From Stutzerimonas kunmingensis (GTDB lineage Bacteria > Pseudomonadota > Gammaproteobacteria > Pseudomonadales > Pseudomonadaceae), in NCBI RefSeq assembly GCF_021432085.1, contig NZ_CP090366.1, forward strand, positions 3,286,001 through 3,350,000: 64,000 nucleotides of DNA. The letters are read 5' to 3'. The translations under genes were made by a program, and so were the position numbers. Shown one piece after another: positions 35,732 to 46,419 of the stretch. The notes beneath the pieces are model-generated. The model searched no databases. It saw only the letters and a program-made list of their open reading frames with translations, and was not told where the DNA came from. Every line of letters begins with the position of its first letter. Within the stretch, counting starts at the first letter, position 1.

Positions 35732-36235
35732 TTACTTGCGCAGTTCGACGCGACGGTTCTGGGCCCAGGACTGCTCGTCGTTACCCATGGCAACCGGACG
35801 CTCTTCGCCGTAGGAAACCAGCTCCAGCTGAGCCGGGGAAACGCCCTGCAGTACCAGGTAACGCTGTACGGCCTTGGAGCGACGCTCGCCCAGAGCCATG
35901 TTGTACTCACGGGTACCACGCTCGTCGGTGTGGCCTTCCAGAACGACGCGAGCGCCGTTGCCTTTCAGGTCCTTGGCGTGAACGTCCAGAGCGCGCATGG
36001 CTTCCGGCTTCAGGTCGGAGCTGTCGTACTCGAAGTAGAAGGTAGTGATGGCGCGCAGAGCGGCTTCTTCGCTCATGCTGCTATCGACGGAACCGGAATC
36101 AGCACCGTAACCAGCATTCGGATCGATCGCGCCCGAACCTTCGCCCGAATCGTCGCCGCCTTTGGAGGAACAACCGACAGCAACAGCCATGGCCAGAGCC
36201 AGAGCGGTGAACTTACCGAATTTCAGCATTTCCAT
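35732..36235 (-). CDS. pal: Peptidoglycan-associated lipoprotein (OprL)
   Basis: This 167-residue lipoprotein has the lipobox MAVAVGC, an acidic Gly/Asp/Ser-rich linker and an OmpA-like peptidoglycan-binding domain ([40 protein letters not shown]). Pal anchors the outer membrane to the wall and is mobilised by TolB and TolA during division. The ATG at 36235 gives MEMLKFGKF, identical to the P. aeruginosa OprL start. ATGs at 36244 and 36229 are possible but less likely. Confidence 0.96.
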   Translation of the reverse strand: MEMLKFGKFTALALAMAVAVGCSSKGGDDSGEGSGAIDPNAGYGADSGSVDSSMSEEAALRAITTFYFEYDSSDLKPEAMRALDVHAKDLKGNGARVVLEGHTDERGTREYNMALGERRSKAVQRYLVLQGVSPAQLELVSYGEERPVAMGNDEQSWAQNRRVELRK

Positions 36236-36281
36236 TTGTAACAACCCCAGGTGTGTTTTGGTTAAAAGCGTTGATACCGCA

Positions 36282-37583
36282 TCAGTTCAGGTAAGGGGAC
36301 CAGGACGGCTCTCGGACTTCGCCTTGAGCTGTAGGAAGCGGGAGCCTAACGCGTCCATTGATGGACACGAGCATCAAGACTCCCCGGCCCTGCTGGCGGG
36401 TGGCGTAGATTAGCATGGTGCCATTAGGCGCAACAGTGGGCGATTCATCCAGACTGGTATCCGAGAGTATTCGCAAATTGCCACGCTGCAGATCCTGCGC
36501 AGCAACCTTGAAGTTTGTGTAACCGTCCTGGCGATGGATCATGACCAGCGTCTTCTCGTCGGCCGACAGCTTCGGGTTGGCGTTGTAGTTGCCAACGAAC
36601 GTCACACGCTCAGCCGAATTGCTGCCCAACCGCTGCTTGTAGACCTGAGGCTTGCCAGCACGGTCAGAGGTGTAATAAATGGTCTGACCATCAGCACCCC
36701 AGAAGGGTTCGGTATCGATCGCGTAGTGATTGGTCAGGCGCTGCAACTGCCGCGAGCCGAGGTCCATCACATAGATTTCCGGATTGCCATCTTTCGACAG
36801 TACGAACGCCAGGCGATTGCCATCTGGCGAGAATGCCGGCGCACCGTTCAAACCTTCGAAGTTGGTGACCTGTTCGCGGCGACCCGTGTCGATGTGCTGA
36901 ATGAAAATACGTGGACGCTTCTGCTCGAAGGACACATAGGCAATACGGCGTCCGTCCGGTGAATAACGCGGGGAGAGGATGGGCTCGCGCGATTGCAGCA
37001 GAGTCACCGCCCGAGCGCCGTCATAATCCGAACGCTGCAGCGTGTAGCGCGTGTTGGCGCCACCCAGCCGCTCAACCGTCACATACAGCAGACGCGTGGA
37101 AAACGCGCCCTTGATGCCGGTGAGTTTCTCGAAGGACTTATCCGCCGCATGGTGCGCCATGTCGCGCAACTGATCCGGGGAACCACCAACGGTTCCAGTC
37201 ATCACCTGCTGTTCGGTCGTTACGTTGAACACTTCGTAGCGGACCTGAAGGCGGCCACCGGCCGGCTCGATATTGCCGACCATCACGTACTGGGCGCCCA
37301 GAGCCTTCCAGTCGCGATAGATGATCTCGCTGCCGCGGGTCGGCATGCTGATCATGTTCTGCCGCGGAATGGGCTGGAAAATACCGGAATTGCGCAGGTC
37401 GTTGCCGACGATTTCCGCCATGTCCTCAGGCAGTACGGTGCCGCCCTGCCAACCGAATGGAACGACCGCGATCGGGATCGCACGGTCGGCACCACTGGTG
37501 ACGACGATGTTTTTTTCCTGCGCCACCGCCATTCCCGCCAGGCAGCAGAGCAGGACAAGTAGACCTCGAAGGGAGTTGATCAC
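36282..37583 (-). CDS. tolB: Tol-Pal system protein TolB
   Basis: This 433-residue periplasmic protein has a signal peptide ([22 protein letters not shown]), an N-terminal alpha/beta domain (about 25-160) and a six-bladed beta-propeller with repeated [21 protein letters not shown] and [10 protein letters not shown] units. TolB binds Pal and hands it to TolA. It starts with GTG at 37583, overlapping the tolA stop (GTGA), which indicates coupled translation. Confidence 0.96.
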   Translation of the reverse strand: MINSLRGLLVLLCCLAGMAVAQEKNIVVTSGADRAIPIAVVPFGWQGGTVLPEDMAEIVGNDLRNSGIFQPIPRQNMISMPTRGSEIIYRDWKALGAQYVMVGNIEPAGGRLQVRYEVFNVTTEQQVMTGTVGGSPDQLRDMAHHAADKSFEKLTGIKGAFSTRLLYVTVERLGGANTRYTLQRSDYDGARAVTLLQSREPILSPRYSPDGRRIAYVSFEQKRPRIFIQHIDTGRREQVTNFEGLNGAPAFSPDGNRLAFVLSKDGNPEIYVMDLGSRQLQRLTNHYAIDTEPFWGADGQTIYYTSDRAGKPQVYKQRLGSNSAERVTFVGNYNANPKLSADEKTLVMIHRQDGYTNFKVAAQDLQRGNLRILSDTSLDESPTVAPNGTMLIYATRQQGRGVLMLVSINGRVRLPLPTAQGEVREPSWSPYLN

Positions 37584-38581
37584 AACGCAAGATCCTCAGG
37601 CGTAAATGTCATTTTGAAGGACCGGTAAGGCTGGAAGTCCTGCGGGCTCAAGCCCTGCATTTCGGTCAGCCGACCGATGTTCTTTACTGCGGCAACCGCA
37701 GAATTGTCGAATGGCACATCTCCACTCGATCTGGAGACGCTGACGTTGGTGATGGTGCCATCCGGAAGCATGTTTACCTGGAGCTGCACGGTCATGTTAT
37801 TGCGCGCCGACGGCGGTCGAGTCCAGCCTTCTGCTGCACGCAGCCGGATCAGATCATCGAAGTTGCCGGCAACCTGATCACCATGGGTATCAGCCAGTGC
37901 CTGCTGGCGCTCGGTAGTGTCAGAGAGCAGCTCGGCAAGCGCCTGCGCCTTCTTGTCTTCTGCCGCTTTGCGCGCGGCTTCCGCCGCAGCCTTCTTCTTG
38001 GCATCTTCAGCAGCTTTCTTCTTCGCGGCTTCCGCCGCAGCCTTCTTCTTCGCTTCTTCCGCCGCCTTGCGCTTGGCTTCTTCGGCGGCCTTCTTCTTGG
38101 CCTCCTCGGCTGCCTTCTTCTTGGCCAGTTCTTCAGCAGTCTTTTTCTTGGCGATGTCAGCCTGCTTCTGCTGTTCGACCTTCTTGGCTTCCTCGGCCTT
38201 TTTCGCCGCGGCCGCTTTATCGGCTGCAGCTCTCGCCGCATCGGCCTTTCGAACCTCTTCCGCCTTCTTTTGTTCCGCAGCACGGGCGGCAGCGGCCTGT
38301 TTCTCCTGCTCGACCTTGCGCTGTTCCATCTGCTCGCTTTCGAACTGCTTGGCAGCAGTCTTCTTCGCTTCGCCGGCAATCTTCTGATTGGTCTGAGTCG
38401 TCGCCTGGCTCTGCGACTTCAACTGATACAAGGTGGCCTGCACGATCGGCTTGGACGGCGGCAGCTCGGGCGTCATCGAAAAGCTGACGAACAGCATGCC
38501 GAAAATAATGACGTGCAGAGCGACCGCCAGCACGGTCGGCCAGAAGTAGCTCTGCGAAGGCGATGACTCACGCTGCTGCAT
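37580..38581 (-). CDS. tolA: Tol-Pal system protein TolA
   Basis: This 333-residue protein has one N-terminal membrane helix (about residues 12-34) and a long Ala/Lys/Glu-rich helical domain (about 60-215) with many near-repeats of [10 protein letters not shown]-terminal TolB/Pal-binding domain follows (about 225-333, [23 protein letters not shown]). TolA spans the periplasm and transmits proton-motive force from TolQR. The ATG at 38581 overlaps the tolR stop (TGATG); an adjacent in-frame TTG is less likely. The repeat-rich DNA produces long spurious frames on the other strand. Confidence 0.95.
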   Translation of the reverse strand: MQQRESSPSQSYFWPTVLAVALHVIIFGMLFVSFSMTPELPPSKPIVQATLYQLKSQSQATTQTNQKIAGEAKKTAAKQFESEQMEQRKVEQEKQAAAARAAEQKKAEEVRKADAARAAADKAAAAKKAEEAKKVEQQKQADIAKKKTAEELAKKKAAEEAKKKAAEEAKRKAAEEAKKKAAAEAAKKKAAEDAKKKAAAEAARKAAEDKKAQALAELLSDTTERQQALADTHGDQVAGNFDDLIRLRAAEGWTRPPSARNNMTVQLQVNMLPDGTITNVSVSRSSGDVPFDNSAVAAVKNIGRLTEMQGLSPQDFQPYRSFKMTFTPEDLAL

Positions 38582-39021
38582 CAAGGCGCCTCGGTGATCA
38601 GACCGACATTACCCACGCCGGCTTCCTGCAGACCGCCCATGGCCTCCATCACCGAACCATAATCAACCGCGCGATCGCCACGGATGAACACCTGGGTATC
38701 CGGACGCTGGCGCATAATGGCAACGACAGCCTGCGTCATGTCTGCCAATGCGACGGCCTCGTTGCCCTTGCTGTCGGTATCGACCTCGCTACCGACGTTC
38801 CAGTAATAGGTTTTGTCAGCCTTGATGGAAATGGTCAGCACCTGCTTGTCGTTATCCTGCGGCAAGGCTTCGCTGCTGACCTTGGGCAGATCGACCTTGA
38901 CGCCCTGATTGAGCATCGGCGCCGTGACCATGAAGATAACCAGCAGCACCAGCATCACATCGATGTAAGGCACCACGTTCATCTCGGCGACGGGCTTGCG
39001 TCTGTTGCGGATTCTGGCCAT
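38581..39021 (-). CDS. tolR: Tol-Pal system protein TolR
   Basis: This 146-residue protein has one membrane helix (about 17-40, VVPYIDVMLVLLVIFMVTAPML). The proton-path aspartate is in YIDVML, and the periplasmic ExbD-like domain is intact. With TolQ it forms the proton channel that drives TolA. It lies 11 bases after tolQ and overlaps tolA. Confidence 0.96.
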   Translation of the reverse strand: MARIRNRRKPVAEMNVVPYIDVMLVLLVIFMVTAPMLNQGVKVDLPKVSSEALPQDNDKQVLTISIKADKTYYWNVGSEVDTDSKGNEAVALADMTQAVVAIMRQRPDTQVFIRGDRAVDYGSVMEAMGGLQEAGVGNVGLITEAP

Positions 39022-39032
39022 GGCCGTGGGCC

Positions 39033-39725
39033 TCAGTCTTCGGTGGTGTGAACTTTGCGGTGGAGAATGGCCTGGAACTCATCGGCAAAGGTGTAGTAAC
39101 GACCGATGAGCATCTCGCCCCGCGCGGCGAAACGGTTGTAGGCGATCACCGCAGGAATCGCGGCGAACAAACCGATCGCCGTAGCAATCAGCGCTTCGGC
39201 GATGCCTGGCGCCACAGTCGCTAGAGTTGCCTGCTGAACCTGAGCCAGGCCGCGAAAGGAGTTCATGATCCCCCAGACAGTACCGAACAGGCCGATGTAA
39301 GGGCTGGTGGAACCAACGGTGGCCAGGAATGGCAAGCTCTGCTCGAGCTTTTCCTCTTCACGGGAAATCGCCACGCGCATGGCGCGATTGACCCCATCCA
39401 TTACTGCATCGGGATCGACACCCTGCTGCTGACGCAGACGGGAAAATTCCTTGAAGCCGGCGCGAAAGATCTGCTCGACGCCAGAATCCGGATCCGGGTT
39501 GCTGCCTGCCTGGCGATACAGCTTGGACAGGTCGATACCGGACCAGAAGCGCTCTTCGAAGGTATCGAGTGCTCGCTTCGCGGCACGCAGCATACTGCCG
39601 CGCTGAAAAATCAGAATCCATGATGCGACCGAAGCGGCCACCAGAATCAGCATGACCAGCTGCACCACGAAGCTGGCGTTGCTGATCAGGCTCCACATGG
39701 ACATGTGATCGACGTTGGCTTCCAC
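39033..39725 (-). CDS. tolQ: Tol-Pal system protein TolQ
   Basis: This 230-residue ExbB/MotA-family protein has three membrane helices (about 15-37, 135-160 and 170-195). It carries the conserved FLATVGSTSPYIGLFGTVWGIMNSF and APGIAEALIATAIGLFAAIPAV segments. It starts with GTG at 39725 after a strong AGGAGAG site, as supported by alignment to the P. aeruginosa protein from memory. It lies immediately downstream of ybgC. Confidence 0.96.
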   Translation of the reverse strand: MEANVDHMSMWSLISNASFVVQLVMLILVAASVASWILIFQRGSMLRAAKRALDTFEERFWSGIDLSKLYRQAGSNPDPDSGVEQIFRAGFKEFSRLRQQQGVDPDAVMDGVNRAMRVAISREEEKLEQSLPFLATVGSTSPYIGLFGTVWGIMNSFRGLAQVQQATLATVAPGIAEALIATAIGLFAAIPAVIAYNRFAARGEMLIGRYYTFADEFQAILHRKVHTTED

Positions 39726-39727
39726 GC

Positions 39728-40171
39728 TTACTCTCCTGCAGGGGATAGACCCGAGCCAGCGAAGGCGACACGCAACGCTTCGGGAATGGCTCGGGGTTTC
39801 AAACTTTCGGCACGCACGCAGGCAACCAGCACCTGCCCCTCACAAAGCAGAACATCATCTAGTGCACGCCGGACCTGCTGTCGAAACCGCAGACTGGCGC
39901 GATTCACCTCAACCACCTCGGCCGTCACCAGCAATTCATCGTCCAGGCGAGCCGGTGCTCGGTAGCGGGCTTCGACCGAATGCACGACGAACAGCAAGTC
40001 CTCACCGGCCAGCTGCGACTGGGCGAATCCCAGGCTGCGCAACCGCTCGGTACGAGCTCGCTCCATGAATTTGAGGTAATTGACGTAGTAGACAATGCCG
40101 CCCGCGTCGGTGTCCTCGTAATAGACTCGACAGCGGTGGGTAAAGATTTCAGCTCCGGCTTGCGCGCGCAT
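39728..40171 (-). CDS. ybgC: Tol-Pal-associated acyl-CoA thioesterase
   Basis: This 147-residue hotdog-fold thioesterase has the YbgC signature [28 protein letters not shown], where the Asp in EDTDAGG is catalytic. It hydrolyses acyl-CoA thioesters, and links to phospholipid metabolism at the membrane have been proposed. It is the first gene of ybgC-tolQRAB-pal-cpoB. The ATG at 40171 is preferred to an upstream in-frame TTG. Confidence 0.94.
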   Translation of the reverse strand: MRAQAGAEIFTHRCRVYYEDTDAGGIVYYVNYLKFMERARTERLRSLGFAQSQLAGEDLLFVVHSVEARYRAPARLDDELLVTAEVVEVNRASLRFRQQVRRALDDVLLCEGQVLVACVRAESLKPRAIPEALRVAFAGSGLSPAGE

Positions 40172-40222
40172 ACTAGTGCTCGGCCCTGTAAATGCCAATC
40201 GGGTAACAGAACAATATTTTCT

Positions 40223-41275
40223 TCAAACTATGTCGCCATCGAACAGATCCGGCGTTGGAGCATCGCTCATGCGCTTGGGCAGGTTGAGACCGAAATGGAG
40301 ATAGGCGTGACGCGTCACGACCCGACCGCGCGGCGTGCGCATGATGTAGCCCTGCTGGATGAGGTACGGCTCGAGCACATCCTCGATGGTATGCCGCTCT
40401 TCACTGATCGCAGCGGCCAGGCTGTCGATCCCCACCGGTCCGCCGTCGAACTTCTCGATCAGCGTCAGTAGCAGCCGGCGATCCTGATGATCGAAGCCTC
40501 GCTCATCGACGTCGAGCATGTTCAAGGCAAGGTCGGCAATCTGCCGGGTGATCTCGCCACGACCCCGCACTTCTGCGAAATCTCGCACACGACGTAGCAA
40601 GCGGTTAGCGATACGCGGCGTCCCTCGCGCTCGACGGGCAATCTCGAATGCACCCTCCGGCTCGGTCGGCAGACCGAGGATACCGGCGGAACGGCTGACG
40701 ATGGTCGCCAGGTCCTCGGTGGAATAGAACTCCAGACGCTGGACGATACCGAATCGGTCTCGCAATGGATTGGTCAGCATACCGGCCCGCGTGGTGGCGC
40801 CCACAAGGGTGAACGGCGGCAGATCCAGCTTGATCGAGCGAGCCGCAGGCCCCTCGCCGATCATGATATCCAGCTGGAAATCTTCCATCGCCGGGTACAA
40901 AACCTCCTCGACAATGGGCGAAAGGCGATGGATCTCGTCGACGAACAGAACGTCGCCCGCCTCCAGATTGGTCAGCAATGCGGCCAGGTCACCCGGTCGC
41001 TCAAGCACCGGGCCTGACGTGCTCTTGATCGACACGCCCATCTCTTCGGCGATGATGTTCGCCAAGGTAGTCTTGCCCAGCCCCGGCGGACCGAAGATGA
41101 GCGTGTGATCGAGCGCTTCCTGACGGCCCTTGGCGGCGCGGATGAACAGATCCATCTGCTCGCGCACGACCGGCTGACCAATGTACTCGGCCAGCTTGAG
41201 TGGCCGAATGGCACGATCCAGTTGCTCGTCGCGATCGAGACTGCCTGCCGTGACGATACGATCCGCTTCGATCAT
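40223..41275 (-). CDS. ruvB: Holliday junction branch migration helicase RuvB
   Basis: This 350-residue AAA+ ATPase has Walker [10 protein letters not shown], Walker B VDEIHR, sensor region GATTRAG and a C-terminal winged helix. RuvB hexamers drive branch migration at Holliday junctions held by RuvA. The stop codon of ruvA lies 3 bases before its ATG, so the two are co-translated. Confidence 0.97.
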   Translation of the reverse strand: MIEADRIVTAGSLDRDEQLDRAIRPLKLAEYIGQPVVREQMDLFIRAAKGRQEALDHTLIFGPPGLGKTTLANIIAEEMGVSIKSTSGPVLERPGDLAALLTNLEAGDVLFVDEIHRLSPIVEEVLYPAMEDFQLDIMIGEGPAARSIKLDLPPFTLVGATTRAGMLTNPLRDRFGIVQRLEFYSTEDLATIVSRSAGILGLPTEPEGAFEIARRARGTPRIANRLLRRVRDFAEVRGRGEITRQIADLALNMLDVDERGFDHQDRRLLLTLIEKFDGGPVGIDSLAAAISEERHTIEDVLEPYLIQQGYIMRTPRGRVVTRHAYLHFGLNLPKRMSDAPTPDLFDGDIV

Positions 41276-41278
41276 GGC

Positions 41279-41884
41279 TTACACCATGCCCTTGAGGGCG
41301 CGACGGATCATTTCTTCACTGCTCAAATCATCTTCCTGTATGGCGGACACTGCACGGCTGGCTTCCTGTGGCTTGAAGCCCAGGGAGATCAACGCGCTGA
41401 CCGCATCATTCTCGGCGCTTGTGACTGCCATTTTGCTCCCGGGTTCAACCACGAAGGTCGCGATGGCGGGCATGCTCTCCCACGCCTTGAAGCGGTCCTT
41501 CAACTCCACCAGAAGCCGCTCGGCGGTCTTCTTGCCAACGCCTGGGATGCGCACCAGGACCGACGTATCCTGCGCCTGCACACAACGCACCAGCTCATCG
41601 ACTTCCAGTCCGGACATCAACGCCAACGCCAGCTTCGGTCCCACACCGTTCAAACGGATCAGCTCACGGAACAGCTCGCGCTCGCGCTTCTCGGCGAAGC
41701 CATAAAGAAGTTGTGCGTCTTCACGCACGACGAGGTGCGTATGCAGCGTCACCGGCTCGCCGACCGCCGGCAGGCGATACAGCGTCGTCATCGGCACTTC
41801 GACCTCATAGCCGATACCGTTGACATCGAGAATCAGATGTGGCGGTTGCTTTTCCACCAGCGTGCCACGCAAACGTCCGATCAA
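41279..41884 (-). CDS. ruvA: Holliday junction branch migration protein RuvA
   Basis: This 201-residue protein has an OB-fold ([27 protein letters not shown]), helix-hairpin-helix motifs ([18 protein letters not shown] and [21 protein letters not shown]) and a C-terminal RuvB-binding domain. It starts with TTG at 41884, preceded at ideal distance by GGAGGA; the family N terminus MIGRL fixes this choice. A longer frame using an upstream start would add 13 unrelated residues. Confidence 0.96.
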   Translation of the reverse strand: MIGRLRGTLVEKQPPHLILDVNGIGYEVEVPMTTLYRLPAVGEPVTLHTHLVVREDAQLLYGFAEKRERELFRELIRLNGVGPKLALALMSGLEVDELVRCVQAQDTSVLVRIPGVGKKTAERLLVELKDRFKAWESMPAIATFVVEPGSKMAVTSAENDAVSALISLGFKPQEASRAVSAIQEDDLSSEEMIRRALKGMV

Positions 41885-41958
41885 GCTGTTTCCTCCATGG
41901 CCATAGCATCCGCTGACGACCACCCGATTATTCGTTCAACCAAGAGAGTTTGCGCCGA

Positions 41959-42483
41959 CTAAAGACGCAACCGCCCGCCTCGTCGCTTGGCGCCGGCCAG
42001 GCCGTGCGGAATGAGGCTCTGCCGGTGATGCGCATGACATAACGCAATGGCCAGCGCGTCCGAAGCATCGATCTGGGGTTTTTCCAGAAGCTTGAGCAGG
42101 TGCATGACCATCATCTGCACCTGCTGCTTATCGGCCCCGCCCGTTCCGGCGATGGCCTGTTTGACCTGCGTCGCGGTGTACTCTGCGATCTGCAGACCTG
42201 CCTCCGCGCCAGCAACGATGGCTGCCCCCCGAGCCTGGCCGAGCTTGAGCGCGGAATCGGCATTACGCGCCATGAATACTTGCTCGATGCCCATCGTTAC
42301 CGGGGCATAGGTCCGAATGACCTCGCTCACACCACTGAAAACGGCACGCAAGCGATCAGGCAGCTCGCCGGTGCCGGTACGAATGCAACCAGAGGCGACG
42401 TATTCACAACCGCGGCCGGTGTCCCGTACGACGCCGTAGCCGGTGATTCGAGAGCCGGGATCGATACCCAAAATCAGCGTCAT
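41959..42483 (-). CDS. ruvC: Holliday junction resolvase RuvC
   Basis: This 174-residue endonuclease cuts Holliday junctions symmetrically. The acidic residues are visible in GIDPGSR (Asp7), the IEQVF motif (Glu near 68) and [15 protein letters not shown]. It lies 74 bases upstream of the ruvA start, giving a ruvC-ruvA-ruvB order on the minus strand downstream of pmpR. Confidence 0.96.
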   Translation of the reverse strand: MTLILGIDPGSRITGYGVVRDTGRGCEYVASGCIRTGTGELPDRLRAVFSGVSEVIRTYAPVTMGIEQVFMARNADSALKLGQARGAAIVAGAEAGLQIAEYTATQVKQAIAGTGGADKQQVQMMVMHLLKLLEKPQIDASDALAIALCHAHHRQSLIPHGLAGAKRRGGRLRL

Positions 42484-42597
42484 GCCGTGCCGTGCTGTCT
42501 ATTTATCCAGTGGCGAGTATACGGAGGCGCTGCCGTCTCCGCCACCGACAACAATATGCGCCCAGCTAGTCACTACGTAGCCTGCGATGCGCGCCTA

Positions 42598-42634
42598 TAA
42601 AAAAGCCGGGAGCCCAGCAATGCGGCTCCCGGCT
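42598..42634 (-). terminator. Terminator of pmpR
   Basis: AGCCGGGAGCC/GGCTCCCGGCT with a 9-base loop is followed on the minus strand by TTTTTTATA. It separates pmpR from ruvC. Confidence 0.88.
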
Positions 42635-42650
42635 GCGGACACCACGAGAT

Positions 42651-43400
42651 TCAGCCCAGCTGCTGCATGATCTCGTCGGAGATTTCCGCGTTGTGGTAGA
42701 CGTTCTGCACGTCATCCAGATCTTCCAGCGCATCGATGAGACGCAGAACCTTCTGCGCCGTCTCGACGTCGGTGATGGGCGTCATGATGGAGGGAATCAT
42801 CGCCACTTCTGCTTCGTCACCGCGGAATCCGGCTTCTGTCAGCGCTTCGTTGACCGAGAGGAACTCGGCGAAGCTGGTATAGACCTCGACCGACCCATCC
42901 TCCTGACTGACGACATCGTCGGCGCCCGCCTCCAGCGCCGCTTCCATCAGCGCGTCTTCATCGACGCCGGGCGCATAGCTGATCTGGCCTTTACGATCAA
43001 ACATGTAGGCGACCGAGCCGTCAGTACCGAGGTTGCCACCGTTCTTGCTGAAGGCGTGACGCACTTCGGCCGCGGTACGGTTGCGGTTGTCGGTCATGGC
43101 CTCGATGATGATCGCCACCCCGCTTGGCGCGTAACCCTCATAGCTCAGCTCGGTCATGTTGTCCGCTTCGCTGGAGCCTGCGCCCCGGGCGATGGCGCGA
43201 TCGATGACGTCACGCGACATGTTGGCTGTCAGCGCCTTGTCCACGGCCAATCGCAGACGCGGATTGTCCGCCGGCACGCCGCCGCCGTGCTTGGCCGCCA
43301 CGGTCAGCTCACGGATCAGCTTGGTGAAGATCTTGCCCCGCTTGGCGTCCTGACGCTCTTTGCGGTGCTTGATATTGGCCCATTTGGAATGACCAGCCAT
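42651..43400 (-). CDS. YebC/PmpR family regulator
   Basis: This 249-residue protein begins [25 protein letters not shown], the family hallmark, and keeps all three YebC domains. PmpR in P. aeruginosa was described as a repressor of the pqsR quorum gene. Recent work on YebC homologues points to a role in translation of proline-rich stretches. It lies between aspS and ruvC, the conserved arrangement. Confidence 0.93.
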   Translation of the reverse strand: MAGHSKWANIKHRKERQDAKRGKIFTKLIRELTVAAKHGGGVPADNPRLRLAVDKALTANMSRDVIDRAIARGAGSSEADNMTELSYEGYAPSGVAIIIEAMTDNRNRTAAEVRHAFSKNGGNLGTDGSVAYMFDRKGQISYAPGVDEDALMEAALEAGADDVVSQEDGSVEVYTSFAEFLSVNEALTEAGFRGDEAEVAMIPSIMTPITDVETAQKVLRLIDALEDLDDVQNVYHNAEISDEIMQQLG

Positions 43401-43521
43401 AACTCACTCCATTCTTCGACTGAATCAGAAAATCTCGATAACCGGATCCGTCTGTCACCACTCGATAAAGACAGCGGCCGGCTATCGCCGTAATGTCTCG
43501 CACTCAGAGCTGCAAGACGAA

Positions 43522-43544
43522 GAAGCCTGGCAGAACCAGGCTTC
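43522..43544 (-). terminator. Terminator of aspS
   Basis: A perfect GAAGCCTGG/CCAGGCTTC stem with a 5-base loop is followed on the minus strand by TTCGTCTT. Confidence 0.7.
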
Positions 43545-43553
43545 GGGTAGCGC

Positions 43554-45329
43554 TTACTCCGCCTTCGGTTGCTCGCGCAGACGGATATGCAGGTCGCGTA
43601 GCGCCTTGCTGTCCACCGCACCCGGCGCCTGGGTCATGACGTCCGCCGCACTCTGGGTTTTCGGGAAGGCAATCACTTCACGAATCGACTGCGCACCGGT
43701 CATCAGCATCACCAGGCGATCCAGACCGAAGGCCAGACCACCATGTGGCGGAGCGCCGAATTTCAACGCATCGAGGAGGAAGCCGAACTTCTCTTCCTGC
43801 TCGGCCTCATCAATGCCGAGAATGCGGAACACAGTCTGCTGCATTTCCTTGCGATGGATACGGATCGAACCGCCACCCAGCTCGGTACCGTTGAGCACCA
43901 TGTCGTAGGCACGCGACAGCGCCGCAGCCGGATTGGCCTCGAGCTCCTGAGGCGAGCACTTCGGCGCGGTGAACGGGTGGTGCAGCGCGCTCAGCGAGCC
44001 GTCATCGTTCTGTTCGAACATCGGGAAGTCGACCACCCATAGCGGCGCCCAGTCGCAGGTCAACAGCTTGAGGTCGTGACCGATCTTGATGCGCAGCGCA
44101 CCCAGGGCCTCGGAAACGATCTTCGCCTTGTCTGCACCGAAGAACACGATGTCGCCATCGACCGCGCCGACGCGATCGAGAATCACATTGAGGTTGTCTT
44201 CCGGGATGAACTTGACGATCGGTGACTGCAGGCCTTCAACGCCCTTGGCGCGTTCATTGACCTTGATATAGGCCAGGCCCTTGGCCCCATAGATGCCAAC
44301 GAACTTGGTGTAATCGTCGATCTGGCTGCGCGGCATGCTCGCCGCACCCGGGACGCGCAGCGCGGCAACGCGGCCTTTCGGGTCATTGGCCGGACCGGAG
44401 AACACCTTGAACTCGACGGCGTTGAGCTGATCGGCAACATCCACCAGTTCCAGCGGGATGCGCAGGTCGGGCTTATCCGAACCGTACCGGCGCATGGCCT
44501 CTTCGAACGGCATGTGCGGGAATTCGCCAAACTCCAGATCCAGCACTTCCTTGAACAACTTGCGGATCATGCCTTCGGTGATACCGATGATGTCTGCTTC
44601 ATCGAGGAAGCTGGTCTCGATGTCGATCTGGGTGAACTCGGGCTGGCGATCAGCGCGCAGGTCTTCGTCGCGGAAGCACTTGGCGATCTGATAGTAGCGG
44701 TCGAAACCGGCAACCATCAGCAGCTGTTTGAACAGCTGCGGCGACTGCGGCAGGGCAAAGAAATTACCGGCATGGGTGCGGCTCGGCACCAAATAGTCAC
44801 GCGCGCCTTCAGGTGTCGGACGCCCCAGGATCGGGGTTTCCACATCGAGGAAGCCGTTGTCATCCAGGTACCGACGAATGCTCGCGGTGATACGCGAGCG
44901 CAGCTTGAGCTTCTCGGCCATTTCTGGGCGACGAAGGTCGATGAAGCGATAGCGCAGTCGCGTCTCCTCGCCCACATCGCTGTATTCGTTGAGAGGGAAC
45001 GGCGGGGTTTCGGCGTCGTTCAACACCTCCAGCTCGTAGCCCAGCACCTCGATGGCACCGGAAGCCATATTCGGGTTCACCGCACCAGCTGGGCGCAGGC
45101 GGACCTTGCCGGTGATCTTCACTACATACTCGCTACGCACCTTGTCGGCGGTCGCAAAGGTTTCGGCGCGATCCGGATCGAAGACCACCTGAGCCAGGCC
45201 CTCACGATCACGCACATCGAGGAAGATCACCCCGCCGTGATCACGACGGCGATGTACCCAGCCGCAAAGAGTGATTTCCTGGCCGTCCAGGCTTTCGTTC
45301 AATTGGCCGCAATAGTGGCTGCGCATCAT
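43554..45329 (-). CDS. aspS: Aspartyl-tRNA synthetase
   Basis: This 591-residue class II synthetase starts [17 protein letters not shown]. It has an OB anticodon-binding domain (1-110), a catalytic core with motif 2 [23 protein letters not shown], a bacterial GAD insert (about 290-420) and motif 3 [15 protein letters not shown]. The Pseudomonas enzyme is non-discriminating, charging both tRNA-Asp and tRNA-Asn, with amidation of Asp-tRNA-Asn by GatCAB. Whether that holds here is inferred. tRNA-Asp(GTC) is at 4670-4746. A longer open frame at the N terminus is not used. Confidence 0.97.
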   Translation of the reverse strand: MMRSHYCGQLNESLDGQEITLCGWVHRRRDHGGVIFLDVRDREGLAQVVFDPDRAETFATADKVRSEYVVKITGKVRLRPAGAVNPNMASGAIEVLGYELEVLNDAETPPFPLNEYSDVGEETRLRYRFIDLRRPEMAEKLKLRSRITASIRRYLDDNGFLDVETPILGRPTPEGARDYLVPSRTHAGNFFALPQSPQLFKQLLMVAGFDRYYQIAKCFRDEDLRADRQPEFTQIDIETSFLDEADIIGITEGMIRKLFKEVLDLEFGEFPHMPFEEAMRRYGSDKPDLRIPLELVDVADQLNAVEFKVFSGPANDPKGRVAALRVPGAASMPRSQIDDYTKFVGIYGAKGLAYIKVNERAKGVEGLQSPIVKFIPEDNLNVILDRVGAVDGDIVFFGADKAKIVSEALGALRIKIGHDLKLLTCDWAPLWVVDFPMFEQNDDGSLSALHHPFTAPKCSPQELEANPAAALSRAYDMVLNGTELGGGSIRIHRKEMQQTVFRILGIDEAEQEEKFGFLLDALKFGAPPHGGLAFGLDRLVMLMTGAQSIREVIAFPKTQSAADVMTQAPGAVDSKALRDLHIRLREQPKAE

Positions 45330-45675
45330 GGTGAAGTTCGCTTCTCGTATCTTGAATTCGATGGGGCGCCAGAGCCGCGACAGACTGACAAGACCGTGAC
45401 TGCTCTGCGCAAGCGGCATGTACCGTACGCGATACCGCATTGACGCCGGGCGCCGCAGCACGCACTGGGACCGCCAGGCACAAGCGCGGGATTATATCGA
45501 CATAATCACCGCGGCGCAGCCGTTGCCCTCGCCAACTCTAAATCGAGCCGTTGATGGAACCCTGAATCGATCAGAGCCTTCCAACGGTGAGCATTCGACC
45601 AGAAACGTATCGCTTCACAACACTACGCATTTTTCTGGCATAACTAACGGCTGAACCATCCACCAGGAGAAAAAC
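45330..45675. other. Divergent promoter region between aspS and dps
   Basis: No gene is seen in these 346 bases. A perfect TATAAT on the minus strand (45491-45496), without a good -35, is a candidate aspS start-site element about 160 bases before the ATG. The last 90 bases before dps become AT-rich (CATTTTTCTGGCATAACT) and should hold the dps promoter. No clear OxyR or Fur site was recognised. Confidence 0.5.
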
Positions 45676-46146
45676 ATGGAAATCAACATTGGCATCGCCG
45701 AACAGGACCGGGCAGCCATCGCCGAAGGCCTGTCGCGCCTGCTCGCCGACACCTACACCCTGTATCTGAAGACCCATAACTTCCACTGGAACGTCACGGG
45801 GCCGATGTTCAACACGCTGCACACCATGTTCGAAACCCAGTACACCGAACTCGCCATCGCCGTGGACGACATTGCCGAACGCATCCGCACGCTGGGATTC
45901 CCGGCGCCGGGCACCTACGCGGCATACGCCCGCCTGAGCTCGATCAAGGAAGAGGAAGGCGTCCCCTCCGCCGAAGAGATGATCAAGCTGTTGGTCGAAG
46001 GCCAGGAAGCCGTTGTACGAACCGCCCGCGGCATCTTCCCACTACTGGACAAGGTCAACGACGAGCCGACCGCCGACCTCCTGACTCAACGCATGCAGAG
46101 CCACGAAAAAACTGCATGGATGCTGCGCAGCCTGCTTTCGGCCTAA
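45676..46146 (+). CDS. dps: DNA-protection ferritin-like protein Dps
   Basis: This 156-residue Dps/miniferritin has the shared-interface ferroxidase region [25 protein letters not shown] and [13 protein letters not shown]. Twelve subunits form a shell that oxidises Fe(II) with hydrogen peroxide, preventing Fenton damage. The N terminus is short and lacks the Lys-rich tail used by E. coli Dps to bind DNA, so protection may be through iron uptake alone. A good AGGAG site precedes the ATG. The gene pairs functionally with bfrB and bcp in this window. Confidence 0.94.
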   Translation: MEINIGIAEQDRAAIAEGLSRLLADTYTLYLKTHNFHWNVTGPMFNTLHTMFETQYTELAIAVDDIAERIRTLGFPAPGTYAAYARLSSIKEEEGVPSAEEMIKLLVEGQEAVVRTARGIFPLLDKVNDEPTADLLTQRMQSHEKTAWMLRSLLSA

Positions 46147-46155
46147 GTTTCGCTA

Positions 46156-46186
46156 CTGGGCGGAGCGCCACATGCGCTCTGCCCAG
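46156..46186. terminator. Strong hairpin after dps
   Basis: CTGGGC-g-GAGCGC and GCGCTC-t-GCCCAG pair with one internal mismatch around a 5-base loop, 10 bases after the dps stop. There is no T run on either strand, so it may act as a 3' stabiliser instead of a terminator. Confidence 0.5.
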
Positions 46187-46201
46187 ATCGCAACGCATCT
46201 G

Positions 46202-46264
46202 CTACGAAACAGCCCGTCTTCGAGCATTCTCCGCACCCGAAGCCACGACGGCGAACACGCTCAT
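46202..46264 (-). CDS. Possible 20-residue small protein behind a very strong ribosome-binding site
   Basis: On the minus strand an ATG at 46264 opens a 20-codon frame (MSVFAVVASGAENARRRAVS) ending in TAG. It is preceded by AAAGGAGGAGGGGGCTCAA, an unusually good Shine-Dalgarno match about 8-13 bases from the ATG, and further up by TATTTAAC, which resembles a -10. Nothing else in this 270-base gap explains the purine-rich tract. The peptide matches nothing I know and codon evidence is too short to judge, so this remains a candidate. Confidence 0.3.
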   Translation of the reverse strand: MSVFAVVASGAENARRRAVS

Positions 46265-46419
46265 TTGAGCCCCCTCCTCCTTTCCTGTTAAATACGCCGC
46301 GCTGCAGCCCGGACCCGCGCGGTTTCTCGACCAGTGTTCAGCCCTGACCGACGAACGTTTTCCACGAACTCCAGGCCTGCGGCTTCTCTGTCGTGTTATC
46401 AACCGTGAGCCATACAAGA

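Noticed and set aside
37883-38566. Leu/Phe/Gly-rich 227-codon frame opposite tolA, and repeated GCTTCTTC-type DNA that resembles an array
   Set aside because: The repetition comes from the Ala/Lys-rich helical domain of TolA; units are irregular and lack spacers, so it is neither a CRISPR array nor a second gene.
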